Below are positions 23,017-33,705 of a stretch of DNA of 64,000 nt, piece after piece. Source of the DNA: Penicillium oxalicum (Eukaryota; Ascomycota; Eurotiomycetes; Eurotiales; Aspergillaceae); the NCBI RefSeq assembly GCF_001723175.1, contig NC_064652.1:1054001-1118000 (forward strand), written 5' to 3'. The notes beneath the pieces are model-generated. The model was not told the DNA's origin. It saw only the letters and a list, made by a program, of their open reading frames with translations, and made no database searches. A program made the position numbers and the translations under genes. The first letter of the stretch is position 1. Each line of letters opens with the position of its first letter.

Positions 23017-23974
23017 CTTGATATAGTGCGTCTGCAATATTTCTTGGTTTGATCGGAAGATTCCTCGTGGCTTTTCTATTTTGCTCTTTTGCTTTTGGGG
23101 GAGCTCTGGTGTTTGATGTTTTTTCTTTTTCGTAGTTTAATCGTGGTGGAAGAGTAAGTGACGGACCAAGACTGATCGCAACTTGCAGAGAATAAGTTGC
23201 TCGTTGGGGACCAGATATAGCCCAGATATCGGCATGTCGAGCCTCTCTCCAACTACCGGGGGTTCTGCTCGGAAGAAACGCCTAGTGGAGCTCGCCACGA
23301 CACCGAAGACCGGGGGAGCCAAAGCATTCTCTTCCCCCAGTCCCCCTTCGTGGGCCATCGGTGGGTGAAGAAGGAAGAGCCTAGTGTCCACCGCTGGAAA
23401 TCCAATCAGTTGATCCACGATGGGCTGCTCTGCCGATCACCCGGTTGAAGTCCAACAGTGAAGTGACTCTCGACATCCGGCCCCTTCCAAAGGTCCGATC
23501 ACTGGTTCTTGTTGCCGAGCATTCCGTCATTTATCCTCCTGTAAATGGAGTGCTGCGTGATGTGTAGTAAGTAGTACTACGCAAGGATACCATTATACAT
23601 ACTGCCATAGGATAATCTCCCGTATACGATACTCAGTATCCTGTAGTAAAAGTAGGCATCATAAGGCCAGCTACGATATCTTCTCTTGCCGACTCTCTCT
23701 GAATGATTGATGGGATGGAACTGGGCCCTGAGAATCAAACACCTCGAAGCAGCCGAGTGTGGACCACTTGCCCGTTACGAGAGAGTTTATGCATTGAACG
23801 CAGTGGACGATTGTGCACTCCACGATCCAGTTTCACAGTCCAGAGAACCCGAGTTGAAATGGCACCAACGGCACAGAAATGATGACGCACACGCTCTGCG
23901 ACGTCCATTGCGTGTCTGGTCATTTGGCGGTCATTTCCATCAATTCACACGAGGGCCCACGCCCAAGAGGCAAC

Positions 23975-23991
23975 GGGGGGGGGGGGGGGGG
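23975..23991. repeat. G17 homopolymer
   Basis: Seventeen consecutive G on the plus strand in the P450/LHS1 intergenic region. Confidence 0.95.
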
Positions 23992-24792
23992 AAAGGTGGG
24001 GAAGACAACACCACAACGTGCGGGGATCCGGTGATCCGCCGGTTCAGGTCACGTGGGTGACCATGGCACACTATGCTTACGTGGGCCACTGATAGGTCGG
24101 AGGTTAGTACCCAGGTACTTACCACTACTACTAAGGTACCATGCCCATCCTGCACTACAGCAGGAGTGACAACCGATCAGTATGTCGACACCTTGTCGGT
24201 GATCATTACAGTGATTTTGATTGTTGAAGAATGATAATTCCGAAACTGACACTGATCCCCAGGAGGTTCATTCGATGGCTTCAAGTGTTATTTCTCGAGA
24301 TTCGACGAGTTCAGAACAAAGCTGACTCTCTGCTCCTTTTGTCCAGTCCCTCGAAGACCACAAGGATCGGGAATGGACGTGCCCTTCAACTGCCGATGCC
24401 CATGCTGCCCTCAACCGCGACGGGCGTTGGCCGTCACAGTGCCCCCTGCAGGTGGAGCTAATGTCGTGCCAGTAAGGACCCAGGAGCCGCCAGGGACACA
24501 AACTCACTACCCGCTACTCACTCTTACACAAGCGTGCTGCCTGAAGTCAAAACCCACACACACCGGTGGACGACATCCTGACTGTAGTGAGCAAGTCAAA
24601 AATCAGAACGAACATGACATGGAAATGGAAATCGATATCGCTTCACTGTAAACTCTAAGATGTAAATTCTTTTCGCTGTCTCTAGCAACAATAATTTGAA
24701 TAGGTCGTACACGAATGCGGATGGCAAAATCTCAAGAAGGGAAAGTCGTCTGTTTTGTGCCTGGCTTGAGAACAAGAAAAGGTAAAAAAAAA

Positions 24793-24806
24793 GGGGGGGG
24801 GGGGGG
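24793..24806. repeat. G14 homopolymer
   Basis: Fourteen consecutive G on the plus strand, preceded by an A tract, about 90 bp beyond the LHS1 stop codon. Confidence 0.95.
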
Positions 24807-24895
24807 TGAGAGAGAAGTACAATGTAGACATGAGATGCGGCACCTAAAAGCCACAAGTGGGAAAGAAAGACGATCAAAAGGGTCGAGCTGGTAGA

Positions 24896-27895
24896 TCACA
24901 GCTCATCCTTAGCCTCGTCCTTAGCCTTCTGCTGCTTCTTCTGCTTCTTCTCTTCCTTGGTCTTCTCCTTGTTCTTAGCCTTTTCGTTAGACGCCTTCTT
25001 CTTCTTTTGTTGACCATTCTCCTTCTTGTCTTTCTTGGCCTCGCGACCCGCAGCAGCCGTCATGCGATCGTACATGCGGTTCAGCACGCGCTCAAATTCC
25101 CGCAAGCGAGAATCGATCTCTGCGACTGTGAGTACGGGGTCGTCCGAGTCGGTCAACTTCTCCTGCGTCTCAAGCTGAGTCTCAAGCCAAGGCTTGGTTG
25201 ACTCGTAAATGGAGTTCAGAGCGATCATGTCCATCGGAGTGAAGAGAGTGTACTTGGGTCCGGTGGGTTGAGCGGTGGCCGAGGACTTGGTAGAGGTCTT
25301 CGAAGCGGTCGAAGAAGACGAGGAAGACGCCGCGGACGAGTTCAAGTCGTCGTCAAGCTCATCGAGAAGGTCCTCGGCATTGGAGGGGGACGGAGTTGCT
25401 TCAGAGCTAGTCTCCGTTCCCTCGGTGGTAGTGGTACTGGTTGCAGAGAGCGAGGACGAGTATGACTGCTCGTCAGCCGCAATCTGATTCTCGATCATTT
25501 GCTTCATGGATTCGGCATTTTTCAGCATGTCCTGGAGCAGCTGGACTCGAGCAGGGCGCGTGGAGTTTTCCTTCATGCGTTTCAGGGCAGGATTGACGAT
25601 GGCCTTGAGATCCTTCAGCTTCGACTGGAAATCAGCCGTCTTGGCATTGTCGCTGTCCTCATACAGCCAGTCGCTTGCCTTGGCAACTTTGTCCTGCAAG
25701 ACGGCCACTTGATCTTCCTTCATCACATGGAGGAAGTCCTCATTGTCAACAAGATCACGGCTTTTGTAGATAAAAGACTCGAGTTCGTTGAGAGCCTCTT
25801 CGCGAAGAACACGGTCTCGGTCGGAAGCATCAAACGCGGCCAGGCGACCCTTGATGCGAGCCATCTCCACAACTGAAGGAGCCCGAGTTCCTAGCTGACT
25901 CGAGACCAAGTTGATAGGAATAATTTCAAGCTTGACTTGGGTGGTTTGTTTTGCGGCTTCCTTGGCAGTCGTGGTTGAGGAAGAGCCGGCGGAGGTTGTG
26001 GTCGATGATTCGGCCTCAGGTTCGAGGGTGATAGATTCGCTGGGCTCACCGTCCGCGAGCGGCTCTTGCTCGCCTTTCTTGGAACCAAGACCGAAGAAAC
26101 CTTTGACATCCTCGACGACGCTGCCCTTCTTCTCAACCTCGACGTCGCAGCTCACATTCCCGCCGGTCACTTCGGGGAGACCATTAACAGGGTTCAACCG
26201 AATGTTGAACTTGGTGGTAATGTTGGCGGTGGTGCAGCCAAAGGAGTCCTTCAGCTTGTTCACTGATGCCGTCAAGTTTTGAGTCTGCACACTGAGAACA
26301 GGCAAACTCTGCTCACCCACTTGCTGGTAGAAGCTCAATTCAAAATCTTCCAGGTTTTTCACAGTCACTTGCTTTTCCGGACCGACCTGGGAGACGGCGG
26401 TGAATAGCTTCTGGCTGCGCTCTTTCCCATCCATTTGCCACTTCAGAACGATGGGATAGCTAGCCGCGTCGCTGGCTCGAATCTCCTTCACTCGGAAGCT
26501 GGGACTGAGGGCCGCACCCTTGAAGGCTGCACCAAAGACCGCAGCCTCATCGGCGTTGACGTTGGTGCGCAGCTTGCTAGAAGATCCACAGACCTTCTCC
26601 AGCTCCTTTTGAACAAAGGGCGTCCGAATAGCCCCTCCGTGAAGAACCACTGAGTCGATGTCGCTCAGCGTCAAGCCTGCGGCTGAGAGGGCTTGTTCAA
26701 GAGGACCGCCAACACGAGCAATATGCTCAGCAGCGAGCTCTTCAAATGCGGCTCGAGTGAGCTTATATTTGAAATTCACTTCATCATCGTAAAGACCCTC
26801 GAAGCTCGTAGAGGTATCACCATTGGCGCTCAGCACCTGTCGAACCTTTTCGGCATCCTTCCAGAGCCGGGCCATGGTCTTTCCGTGCGATTTGATTTGT
26901 TCGGGAGTAGCTTTGTCCTTGAGCTTTTGGTGATCCGCCAACTTCTTGACCATATCGTTGACGATCAAATCGTTCAATGAGTCACCACCCAAGGTCTTGT
27001 CCCAGCCACTTCCAAGCACATGAATTTCTTGCACGGTCTTGTTCAACTTTCCAACGTCCTTGATTTTGCGGCTCTGGAAGCGCAGAACGCTAGCAGTAGT
27101 TGAACCAGCACCCATGTCAAAAACGATGTGGTACTCAGGTTTCTCGCCGTCTGACACACTAGGGAACTTTCGGGTAGTGGCGTAATTTAATCCTACGGCG
27201 AGACCATCACTGATCAGAGCCTGGACCTTCAGGCCGGCCAATTCCGCAGCGAGGGTAAGACTTCTCTTTTCCTCCGCGGTGTAGAAAGCAGGATACGTGA
27301 TGACGACGTCGCGAACATCGGAGCCCTTGCCAGCAAGCGCATCAGCGTTGGACTTGACCTCCTTCAATTGCATTGCCAAGATTTCCTCGACGAGGAACGC
27401 CGTCTTCTTTTGCTCTTCACCCAGGCGATGACTCCGCAACGCGACCGATCCTCGGTCACCGGGGGCTGCCTCAAGGTTCAAAGCGGGATACCGGCTCCAA
27501 TAGCCCTTGACGGCCTCATTGTTTCCGTCCTCGAAGGAAACGCCCAAGAGAGTTTTCAGGTTGATGTACACATCGTCTGGGAACCGAGCCGCCAGGGCTA
27601 GAGCGTTACCACCGTAGAATCGTTCGGGGAAAGGTGCACTGCTATCTCTCGTTGGCTTGAATGCGATCGCGGCGGATTCCTTGCGTTTTGAGTCTTTGCT
27701 TAGAACAATCTCGAGCGGTATCCCTGGCTTTACCAGCGTGGCCTTGAAATATTCGGTTCCAACATCAACTCCAAGAACTGCCGAGCCGGCTGCTGATACA
27801 GGGCTCGTGAACGAGGCGAGCAATATCAGGAAAGGAAGGACAACGATTGATAGAACTGGCGACGAAAATAGTCGCCCGCGACTCGTGGAAACCAT
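24896..27895 (-). CDS. LHS1: ER lumenal Hsp70-like chaperone LHS1 (GRP170/HYOU1 type)
   Basis: A single exon encodes 999 aa. Lhs1 is the nucleotide exchange factor and co-chaperone of the ER Hsp70 BiP/Kar2, acting in protein import and folding. The N-terminus has a signal peptide (hydrophobic LSIVVLPFLILLASF, likely cut after SPVSAAG or nearby), then the Hsp70 ATPase start VLGVDVGTEYFKATLVKPG. Further ATPase motifs are VVITYPAFYTAEEKRSL, IVFDMGAGSTTASV and SVVLHGGAIRTPFVQKEL. The large family-specific insertion and extended C-terminal helical region are present. The tail is very Lys/Glu-rich and ends in KDEL, an ER-retrieval signal. Asn-X-Ser/Thr sites occur in the middle region. The length matches the family. 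Several opposite-strand open frames here are shadows. Unfolded-protein-response control is expected for the family, but I could not name a certain element upstream. Confidence 0.95.
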   Translation of the reverse strand: MVSTSRGRLFSSPVLSIVVLPFLILLASFTSPVSAAGSAVLGVDVGTEYFKATLVKPGIPLEIVLSKDSKRKESAAIAFKPTRDSSAPFPERFYGGNALALAARFPDDVYINLKTLLGVSFEDGNNEAVKGYWSRYPALNLEAAPGDRGSVALRSHRLGEEQKKTAFLVEEILAMQLKEVKSNADALAGKGSDVRDVVITYPAFYTAEEKRSLTLAAELAGLKVQALISDGLAVGLNYATTRKFPSVSDGEKPEYHIVFDMGAGSTTASVLRFQSRKIKDVGKLNKTVQEIHVLGSGWDKTLGGDSLNDLIVNDMVKKLADHQKLKDKATPEQIKSHGKTMARLWKDAEKVRQVLSANGDTSTSFEGLYDDEVNFKYKLTRAAFEELAAEHIARVGGPLEQALSAAGLTLSDIDSVVLHGGAIRTPFVQKELEKVCGSSSKLRTNVNADEAAVFGAAFKGAALSPSFRVKEIRASDAASYPIVLKWQMDGKERSQKLFTAVSQVGPEKQVTVKNLEDFELSFYQQVGEQSLPVLSVQTQNLTASVNKLKDSFGCTTANITTKFNIRLNPVNGLPEVTGGNVSCDVEVEKKGSVVEDVKGFFGLGSKKGEQEPLADGEPSESITLEPEAESSTTTSAGSSSTTTAKEAAKQTTQVKLEIIPINLVSSQLGTRAPSVVEMARIKGRLAAFDASDRDRVLREEALNELESFIYKSRDLVDNEDFLHVMKEDQVAVLQDKVAKASDWLYEDSDNAKTADFQSKLKDLKAIVNPALKRMKENSTRPARVQLLQDMLKNAESMKQMIENQIAADEQSYSSSLSATSTTTTEGTETSSEATPSPSNAEDLLDELDDDLNSSAASSSSSSTASKTSTKSSATAQPTGPKYTLFTPMDMIALNSIYESTKPWLETQLETQEKLTDSDDPVLTVAEIDSRLREFERVLNRMYDRMTAAAGREAKKDKKENGQQKKKKASNEKAKNKEKTKEEKKQKKQQKAKDEAKDEL

Positions 27896-28923
27896 ATTTA
27901 ATCTTCAGCCTGCACACTGGTAATCCACAATGAGTATCTGGCCACCTGTGAAAATTGACATAATGACCGGGTGATACATACCTAGATGTGGCAGTGTGTG
28001 TACATAAAGTTCAATACAAATGTTGATGCCGAATCCGCTGCCGCGCCAAAATGTTTCTAGGCAAGGTTTCGTCTTGTGCCTCCTCAACTCGGCGGCAGGA
28101 AACGATATCGCGTAGCTTCCGAGCAGTCTGCAAAATGAGGGTGGGAAGTATTAGACGGAATGCTTCTATTTTAAGCCATTTGCACGGCAGAAAGTGCTGT
28201 GGCCACTTGTCAATAGAAAGGACGAGATGTCTCTAAGGCCACGGGGCCGATTGCGATAAGAGGTCCAGTGTTTGCACCTTTTGCTTCATTACGTAAGGTC
28301 TCAAGGCTGCGCCTTGGCGGCGCATAGTGGGCCTCCCAACTGGAATCCTCCAGTGCTTCCTGGCTTGCCTTAACTACAGTAGGCAGGGGAACAGCCTTGA
28401 CTCTACGTACGTAGTATCCACTCGTCCACTACGTAATATGCACCCAGCATGCTAGGAAAATAAATCCAACTCCGATTCCACCAAACAATTCATAAATCAA
28501 AATCTAAAATAAGTATTCCAAAAATCTCAATGGGCCTTCTAATCCTATCTGTACATATCGTCAACTCATATGCTAGAAGGGAAACAATTCTCTCTCTCGT
28601 TGATTGACAAATTCACTTGTTCATTAACTAGGGCGCACATTGATTAAGATATAAGGAACGTCCGTCGGTCGTAAGACTTCATAAAGTGCCGCCTGGCAAA
28701 GCGCAGGTGACACGCATTAGAGTAAGGTGTCCTGAGGAGTGTGCCACAGCAGACTCAGAGCTGTCGAGAATAGGATTTTTTTGCCGGCTTTTTGTGGTTT
28801 TCTTTTCTGCTGCCCAGTTTGCTTTTCTACGCAACCAATCAGGAGCCCATGTGTATGGGGGTGAGGACGCCGAATGAGGGAATATCACTTTGCTGAGCTG
28901 CCTGAAATGAGTTCAAATGGCTT
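27896..28923. other. Intergenic, LHS1 promoter side
   Basis: About 1 kb between LHS1 (minus, starts at 27895) and the 3' end of the GPI-protein gene (minus). It contains a group of TACGTA-core palindromes at 28289-28296, 28403-28414 and 28430-28435, and an AT-rich segment at 28440-28660. No gene is seen. Confidence 0.5.
28289..28435. promoter_or_regulatory. Cluster of TACGTA-core palindromes upstream of LHS1
   Basis: Three sites share a TACGTA core: TTACGTAA (28289-28296), CTACGTACGTAG (28403-28414) and ACTACGTAAT (about 28428-28437). They lie 394 to 540 bp upstream of the LHS1 start. TTACGTAA is a known type of fungal bZIP (Yap-like) target. A regulatory role is inferred from clustering only. 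Confidence 0.3.
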
Positions 28924-31159
28924 TCAAACCAGTGCGAATACCATAGCGAGAGCAGGAATGAGTCCACCCAAGGAGCGCTGGAACTGGGAGGAGGCAGCAT
29001 TAAAAGTAGGGCTCGAGGCAGGAGGGGCCACAGGTGTGGTCGTCTCGGCAATGCTAGTGGTAGTCGGGGCAGCCGCTGAAGACTGAACAGGCGATACCCC
29101 AACAGGGACAGTCTCAGTGGCAACTGGTTGAGTAGGAGCTGGCTCGCTAGTTGAGGACACCACGATGGGGGGAGGTGCGACAGTGGTGGTCTCCATCGCC
29201 GAGGTGGGACGAGGGCATCCTTCGCTGCAAGTAATCACGGACGTGACAGTGAGAGTGCTGGTAGCAGTTACCGGCCTGGTGATGGTGGACGAGCCGGTGA
29301 CGATGGTGCTCCAGGTCACTGGAAGATTGTTAGGTACGAGTTAAAATTAATCTTTTGTTATTTGTACATACCAGGGCAAGTGGTTGTGGTGTATACTGTA
29401 GTCATGGTCGTCGTGACGGGAGGGGGTACAACAACTGTAGTTGCGGGAACCGTAGTAGGCTGAGGGCAGCCACCACTGCAGGTAACAACCGAGGTGATAG
29501 TGAGAGTGCTTGTAGCAGTTACCGGCCTGGTGATGGTGGACGAGCCGGTGACGATGGTGCTCCAGGTCACTGGAAGATTGTTAGGTATGAGTTAAAATTA
29601 ACCTTTCGTTATTTGTACATACCAGGGCAAGTGGTTGTGGTGTATACTGTAGTCATGGTCGTCGTGACGGGAGGGGGTACAACAACTGTAGTTGCGGGAA
29701 CCGTAGTAGGTTGAGGGCAGCCACCACTGCAGGTAACAACCGAGGTGATAGTGAGAGTGCTTGTAGCAGTCACAGGGTGCGTGATTGTGGATGAGCCGGT
29801 GACGACAGTAGTCCAGGTCACTGAAATATTTTAGTTTTTGCTTGCAGCCTTAATAGGAAATTACGGGGAAATACCAGGACAAGTTGTGGTAGTATAGACT
29901 GTGGTCATTGTGGTGGTAAGGGGAGCACCAGGAGTTGTCGTTGTTTCGTAAGGGGTAGTGGTGGCCACAGACGTGGTGTGGGTCACTGGCTGCGAGCCAT
30001 GAGGAGTGGTTGTCTCCGTCTCGCAGGGAGTGGTGGCCGTTGACGTAGTGTGAGTTACTGGCTGCGAGCCACGAGGAGTGGTGGTAGTCTCGCAAGGAGT
30101 AGAAGTGGGCGAGGTGTGCGGGTGCGAACTAGGCTGGGTAGGAGTGGTAGTAGGAGTGGTAGTAGGAGTGGTAGTAGGAGTGGTAGTAGGAGTGGTAGTA
30201 GGAGTGGTAGTAGGAGTGGTAGTAGGAGTGGTAGTAGTAGTCTCGCAAGGAGTGGAAGTGGGAGAGGTGTGCGGGTGCGAACTAGGCTGGGTAGGAGTGG
30301 TAGTAGGAGTGGTAGTAGGAGTAGTAGGAGTGGTAGTAGGAGTGGTAGTAGGAGTGGTAGTAGGAGTGGTAGTAGGAGTAGTAGTAGGAGTAGTAGGAGT
30401 GGTAGTAGTAGTCTCGCAAGGAGTGGAAGTGGGAGAGGTGTGCGGGTGCGAACTAGGCTGGGTAGGAGTGGTAGTAGGAGTGGTAGTAGGAGTGGTAGTA
30501 GTAGTCTCGCAAGGAGTGGAAGTGGGAGAGGTGTGCGGGTGCGAACTAGGCTGGGTAGGAGTGGTAGGAGTGGTAGTGGTAGTCTCGCAAGGAGTAGAAG
30601 TGGGAGAGGTGTGCGGGTGCGAGCTGGGCTGAGTGGTAGTTGTGGTGGTCTCGCATGGAGTCGATGTTGGCGAGGGAGCAGTTGTGGTGGTCTCACATGG
30701 GGTCGATGTTGGCGAGGGAGCAGTTGTGGTGGTCTCACATGGGGTCGATGTTGGCGAGGGAGCAGTTGTGGTGGTCTCACATGGGGTCGATGTTGGCGAG
30801 GGAGCAGTTGTGGTGGTCTCACATGGGGTCGATGTTGGCGAGGGAGCAGTTGTGGTGGTCTCACATGGGGTCGATGTTGGCGAGGGAGCAGTTGTGGTGG
30901 TCTCACATGGGGTCGATGTTGGCGAGGGAGCAGTTGTGGTGGTCTCACATGGAGTCGATGTTGGCGAGGGAGCAGTTGTGGTGGTCTCGCATGGAGTAGT
31001 TTCTGGACCACCAGGACCACCAGGACCACCTGAGCCTTCAAAACCAGGGTGATTGTCACCTCGAACGGTAAGTCCGACGTTGCCATCTAGGTCCCGGGAC
31101 AAGACATCGCCCGAGGCCAGACTGGCCGCGACCAGCAAGAGGATGGAAATGCCGCGCAT
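28924..31159 (-). CDS. Thr/Pro-rich repeat protein with signal peptide and GPI-anchor signal (cell-wall/adhesin-like)
   Basis: Four exons on the minus strand, 29875-31159, 29623-29820, 29372-29569 and 28924-29318, give 691 aa. All introns are phase 1, of 54, 53 and 53 nt. The protein opens with a signal peptide (MRGISILLLVAASLASG), then a Gly/Pro stretch (GGPGGPGGPE) and about eight copies of a 14-residue repeat PCETTTTAPSPTST. Five blocks of QPSSHPHTSPTSTPCETTTT follow, separated by PTTT arrays of different lengths. Three related modules of the type VTWSTIVTGSSTITRPVTAT are encoded by exons 2, 3 and 4. The C-terminus (SLGGLIPALAMVFALV after a small-residue site) fits a GPI attachment signal. 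This is the make-up of a heavily O-mannosylated wall or surface protein. I cannot name a specific family. Exons 2 and 3 with their introns are a recent duplication (see findings). Long opposite-strand frames in the repeats are shadows. Confidence 0.88.
29319..29820 (-). repeat. Direct tandem duplication of a 251-bp exon-plus-intron unit
   Basis: Unit 29570-29820 and unit 29319-29569 are each 251 bp, made of one 198-bp exon and one 53-bp intron. The introns differ at only a few bases. The copies diverge mainly over about 70 bp at the 5' end (transcript sense) of the exon, where exon 3 instead matches exon 4. Confidence 0.92.
30086..30639 (-). repeat. 12-bp PTTT array nested in a higher-order repeat, GPI-protein gene
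   Basis: Runs of a 12-bp unit (plus strand GGTAGTAGGAGT) encode PTTT. They are interrupted five times by a block encoding QPSSHPHTSPTSTPCETTTT. The PTTT runs between blocks differ in length, with occasional 9-bp units (PTT), which suggests repeated slippage and unequal exchange. Confidence 0.93.
30640..30998 (-). repeat. 42-bp tandem repeat array inside the GPI-protein gene
   Basis: About 8.5 nearly identical copies of a 42-bp unit, encoding PCETTTTAPSPTST on the minus strand. Most differences are single bases (ACATGGGGTC versus GCATGGAGTC). The unit is a multiple of three, so copy-number change keeps the frame. Confidence 0.95.
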
Positions 31160-32464
31160 CGTGTCTAGCAGCTAGAAGCGAGGGCCTTGCTAGGATTCAA
31201 GTTTTAAGTTGAACGATTGAATTATTTCCTAATGAGGAAAGTCGTGAAGACAAGCCTCGGAAAACGAACGACAGAAGGAACCGTAGCGAGAGAGTTCCTA
31301 GAAACGATTACTTTCGAAATCAGAACAGTCACGCAGAATGAGCTGACGAGGAATGGTGAATTTATACCCAACTCGTGGCTAGAAGGCTCGGCATAGACCA
31401 GCCTCCACAGATTGGGTTGAACCACAATTCTCATAATTGTCGGCCGATCAGCACACCAGGGTCTGCGCATATGTGCGAGGCGGTCATATTTCGCATTTCG
31501 CATTTCGCATTTTTCAATTTTCTCTTTTTCCCTTTTGCGGAGGAGGGGGCGTCTTCCGTCCTTGGTGAGATCATTACTCCGCCTGGTCTCTTATTCACTT
31601 AGGAATCGAGAGACAGTCGATTTGGGCGTGGGCACCGGCAGGAAATTGCCTTGGTGGACCCACCTCTCATCTTCGTCGAGATGCTTGGAAGATTTCCAGA
31701 AGTAACGAGAGTCAAAGCTTAGGATAGCAATCAACTACAGTACTCTTCCGCCGTCCGTACTGACCTGCGTTATTGCCGTAGCCTTCAATCGAGCTGGGTC
31801 TAGCTGCAGGGCCCAAATTGCGGACCAGGACGGCCTGAGTCGGCTGGGTCCGAGGTCCTTTCCTGGTGACTGATCAAGGCGTATGAACTGCATGCAGAGC
31901 AGTGAGATGGCTTGACCTTATGGTCTCCACAACAGTGTCCAAAAAGTGTACACCGTAACTCAAATTGCATTCTCTCAACCAGACTTCAGAATTGGGGTGT
32001 CGCAACAATTCATCGAAAAAAGTGTGGTGGCAGATATCTCTTGTGATGCATGAGCCCGCTTGAGCCTTGTTGTCAAGAATACCGAGTGATTATTTCCTTG
32101 AACACTGAAATGGAGAATGAAGAATCATAGCAATTTTTGGGCAGGTTTTTGGGATTGCAGCGCTGGTGCAGGCACGTATCCATACGTCGCTTCGAGCCGA
32201 ATCAAGGACAGATTCCTTTCACCATCGTACAGCGGCGATCGGGGTTGGTCAACCGGGGGCTAGAATATTTCATGAGGCCCAAAGAATAGTTGGCGGTGCA
32301 TGTCTAGGGGTCATGCGTCATCCGAAAGGAATGACCAGTGAGATCGTCCGATGATAACAGGGGTTGTGCTATCGTGGCAGGCCATTCTGAGTTCTTTTTA
32401 CCCTGATCGATGACTTTGTAGCCTTGACCGTCATGACTCAGACCATCACGATAGACCTAAAAGG

Positions 32465-33014
32465 CTATAGACGTCCGAGAGCCTTAAAATAGACAAGATT
32501 GGTCTCATACGTGGGACGTGGGTCATTTGTGGTGTGGGGAAACCTCACAAATGAAAAGCGAGCAATGCTAAAGCCTCTCTGTCCGAGACAGGTAAGATGC
32601 GAGACATCTGACCTTCCTTGGTCGAGAATGAAGCGGCGTACATCATACGCAATTTCTGTGAGCATGATGTTGGTCCTCAGCTTCGGATATCCGGAGCAGT
32701 AAAGGACGAGTGTTGAATACGCAAACTCCAGCTGAACCGTAGTCCAAGGCGTGTGAGACTTTTTGACTTCTGTGTCCCTGTGAGCGTCGGCCATTAAAAT
32801 CTCTGGCAATTGAGTCAACTCGGGCTCAATGAACCGGTACATGTGATAACCTAACTCTTCGGTCATAGTCCGTTGTTTGGAAAACACTGGTTGTTCGCAC
32901 CACAAACAGGGGTTGGGTCCTTTCGATTTGAATTGAGAGCTGTAACATGACGAGTTCGACTACTGCACTGTTAATGCATCTCATTTGGGCAGTGAATTCC
33001 CAGTCATTTGCCAC
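32465..33014 (-). pseudogene. Possible gene fragment or decayed coding segment
   Basis: Two overlapping minus-strand frames have coding-like composition. One, at 32826-33014, starts MANDWEFTAQMRCINSAVVE. The other runs from 32905 to 32465 and includes HMYRFIEPELTQLPEILMAD and LEFAYSTLVLYCSGYPKLRT. The helical, Leu-rich character recalls the C-terminal part of some fungal regulators, but I recognise no family. A GTCAGA..TTTAG pair could be an intron near 32580-32625. There is no clear way to join the pieces into a full gene. It may be chance. Confidence 0.22.
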
Positions 33015-33705
33015 TCTCTTCCCCGGTCCTCACCCAACTTAGGGAATCCACGACGTGGTCTAGCTTCCTTTCCCGGGCACACGAAGGTAGGGCTCCGGGA
33101 TGGAGGGAAGGACTGGTGGAGAGCGGGAAGTGGATCCACTAGAAAGCTCCGATGTGGGATGAGACCCATGTTGAGCAGACCTGGCGCAGTGCTCACTTGA
33201 GTCGGCCACAGACCTCGGGGAGAGTCAAAGCTCGTGTACATTTAATCCTGCAGAGCAGACTGCATACCGTTCAAGCTTCAGCACTAAGTGAAGGAAAATC
33301 TGTCCGAGTCCCTGGGCTGATGCAGGTGACGTTACATCCCGTAGCCTCTAAACCATGTCCAGAGTGGATAGGCACGGAGCAAGTGAACGCATTGCAGACT
33401 AGGCTGGCACCCAGTAGCGGACACTCAGACCGGGATCCGACTGGAGCCGACCGAACGTAGCCTTCTCAAGTGCTGGCGCGCAATCGACGATCAACCAACA
33501 GGCCGCTACCGAGAAGACAGGTGAGCGATGCAGTCCCCCGAATATGTGATGCTTTCCCACCTGGCAGACAGCAAACTCTTCTCCATTGGATTCCTCCGCG
33601 TCCTATACTTGAGGAGCTAGTTGGTGGAGCACACCAAGAGACTTCCAATAATCACGCACACCGTTGCTGGGCAAGGGCTGGTAGTTCGCTCGGGAGCACG
33701 AACTT

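Larger units (their letters stand above)
23017..24895. other. Intergenic, P450 promoter side and LHS1 3' side
   Basis: Nearly 1.9 kb without a supported gene. It contains a G17 run at 23975-23991, a G14 run at 24793-24806, and a short inverted repeat GGTCAC/GTGACC at 24047-24062 enclosing a CACGTG box. The part near 23540-23660 is rich in GATAC/GTATC-like words. The open frames present are short and low in complexity. Confidence 0.5.

Noticed and set aside
30050..31033. Long plus-strand open frames (up to 327 codons) opposite the GPI-protein gene
   Set aside because: They are low-complexity Ser/Arg/Gly or Val/Gly repeats made by reading the coding repeat array backwards. The minus strand has the signal peptide, introns and GPI signal.
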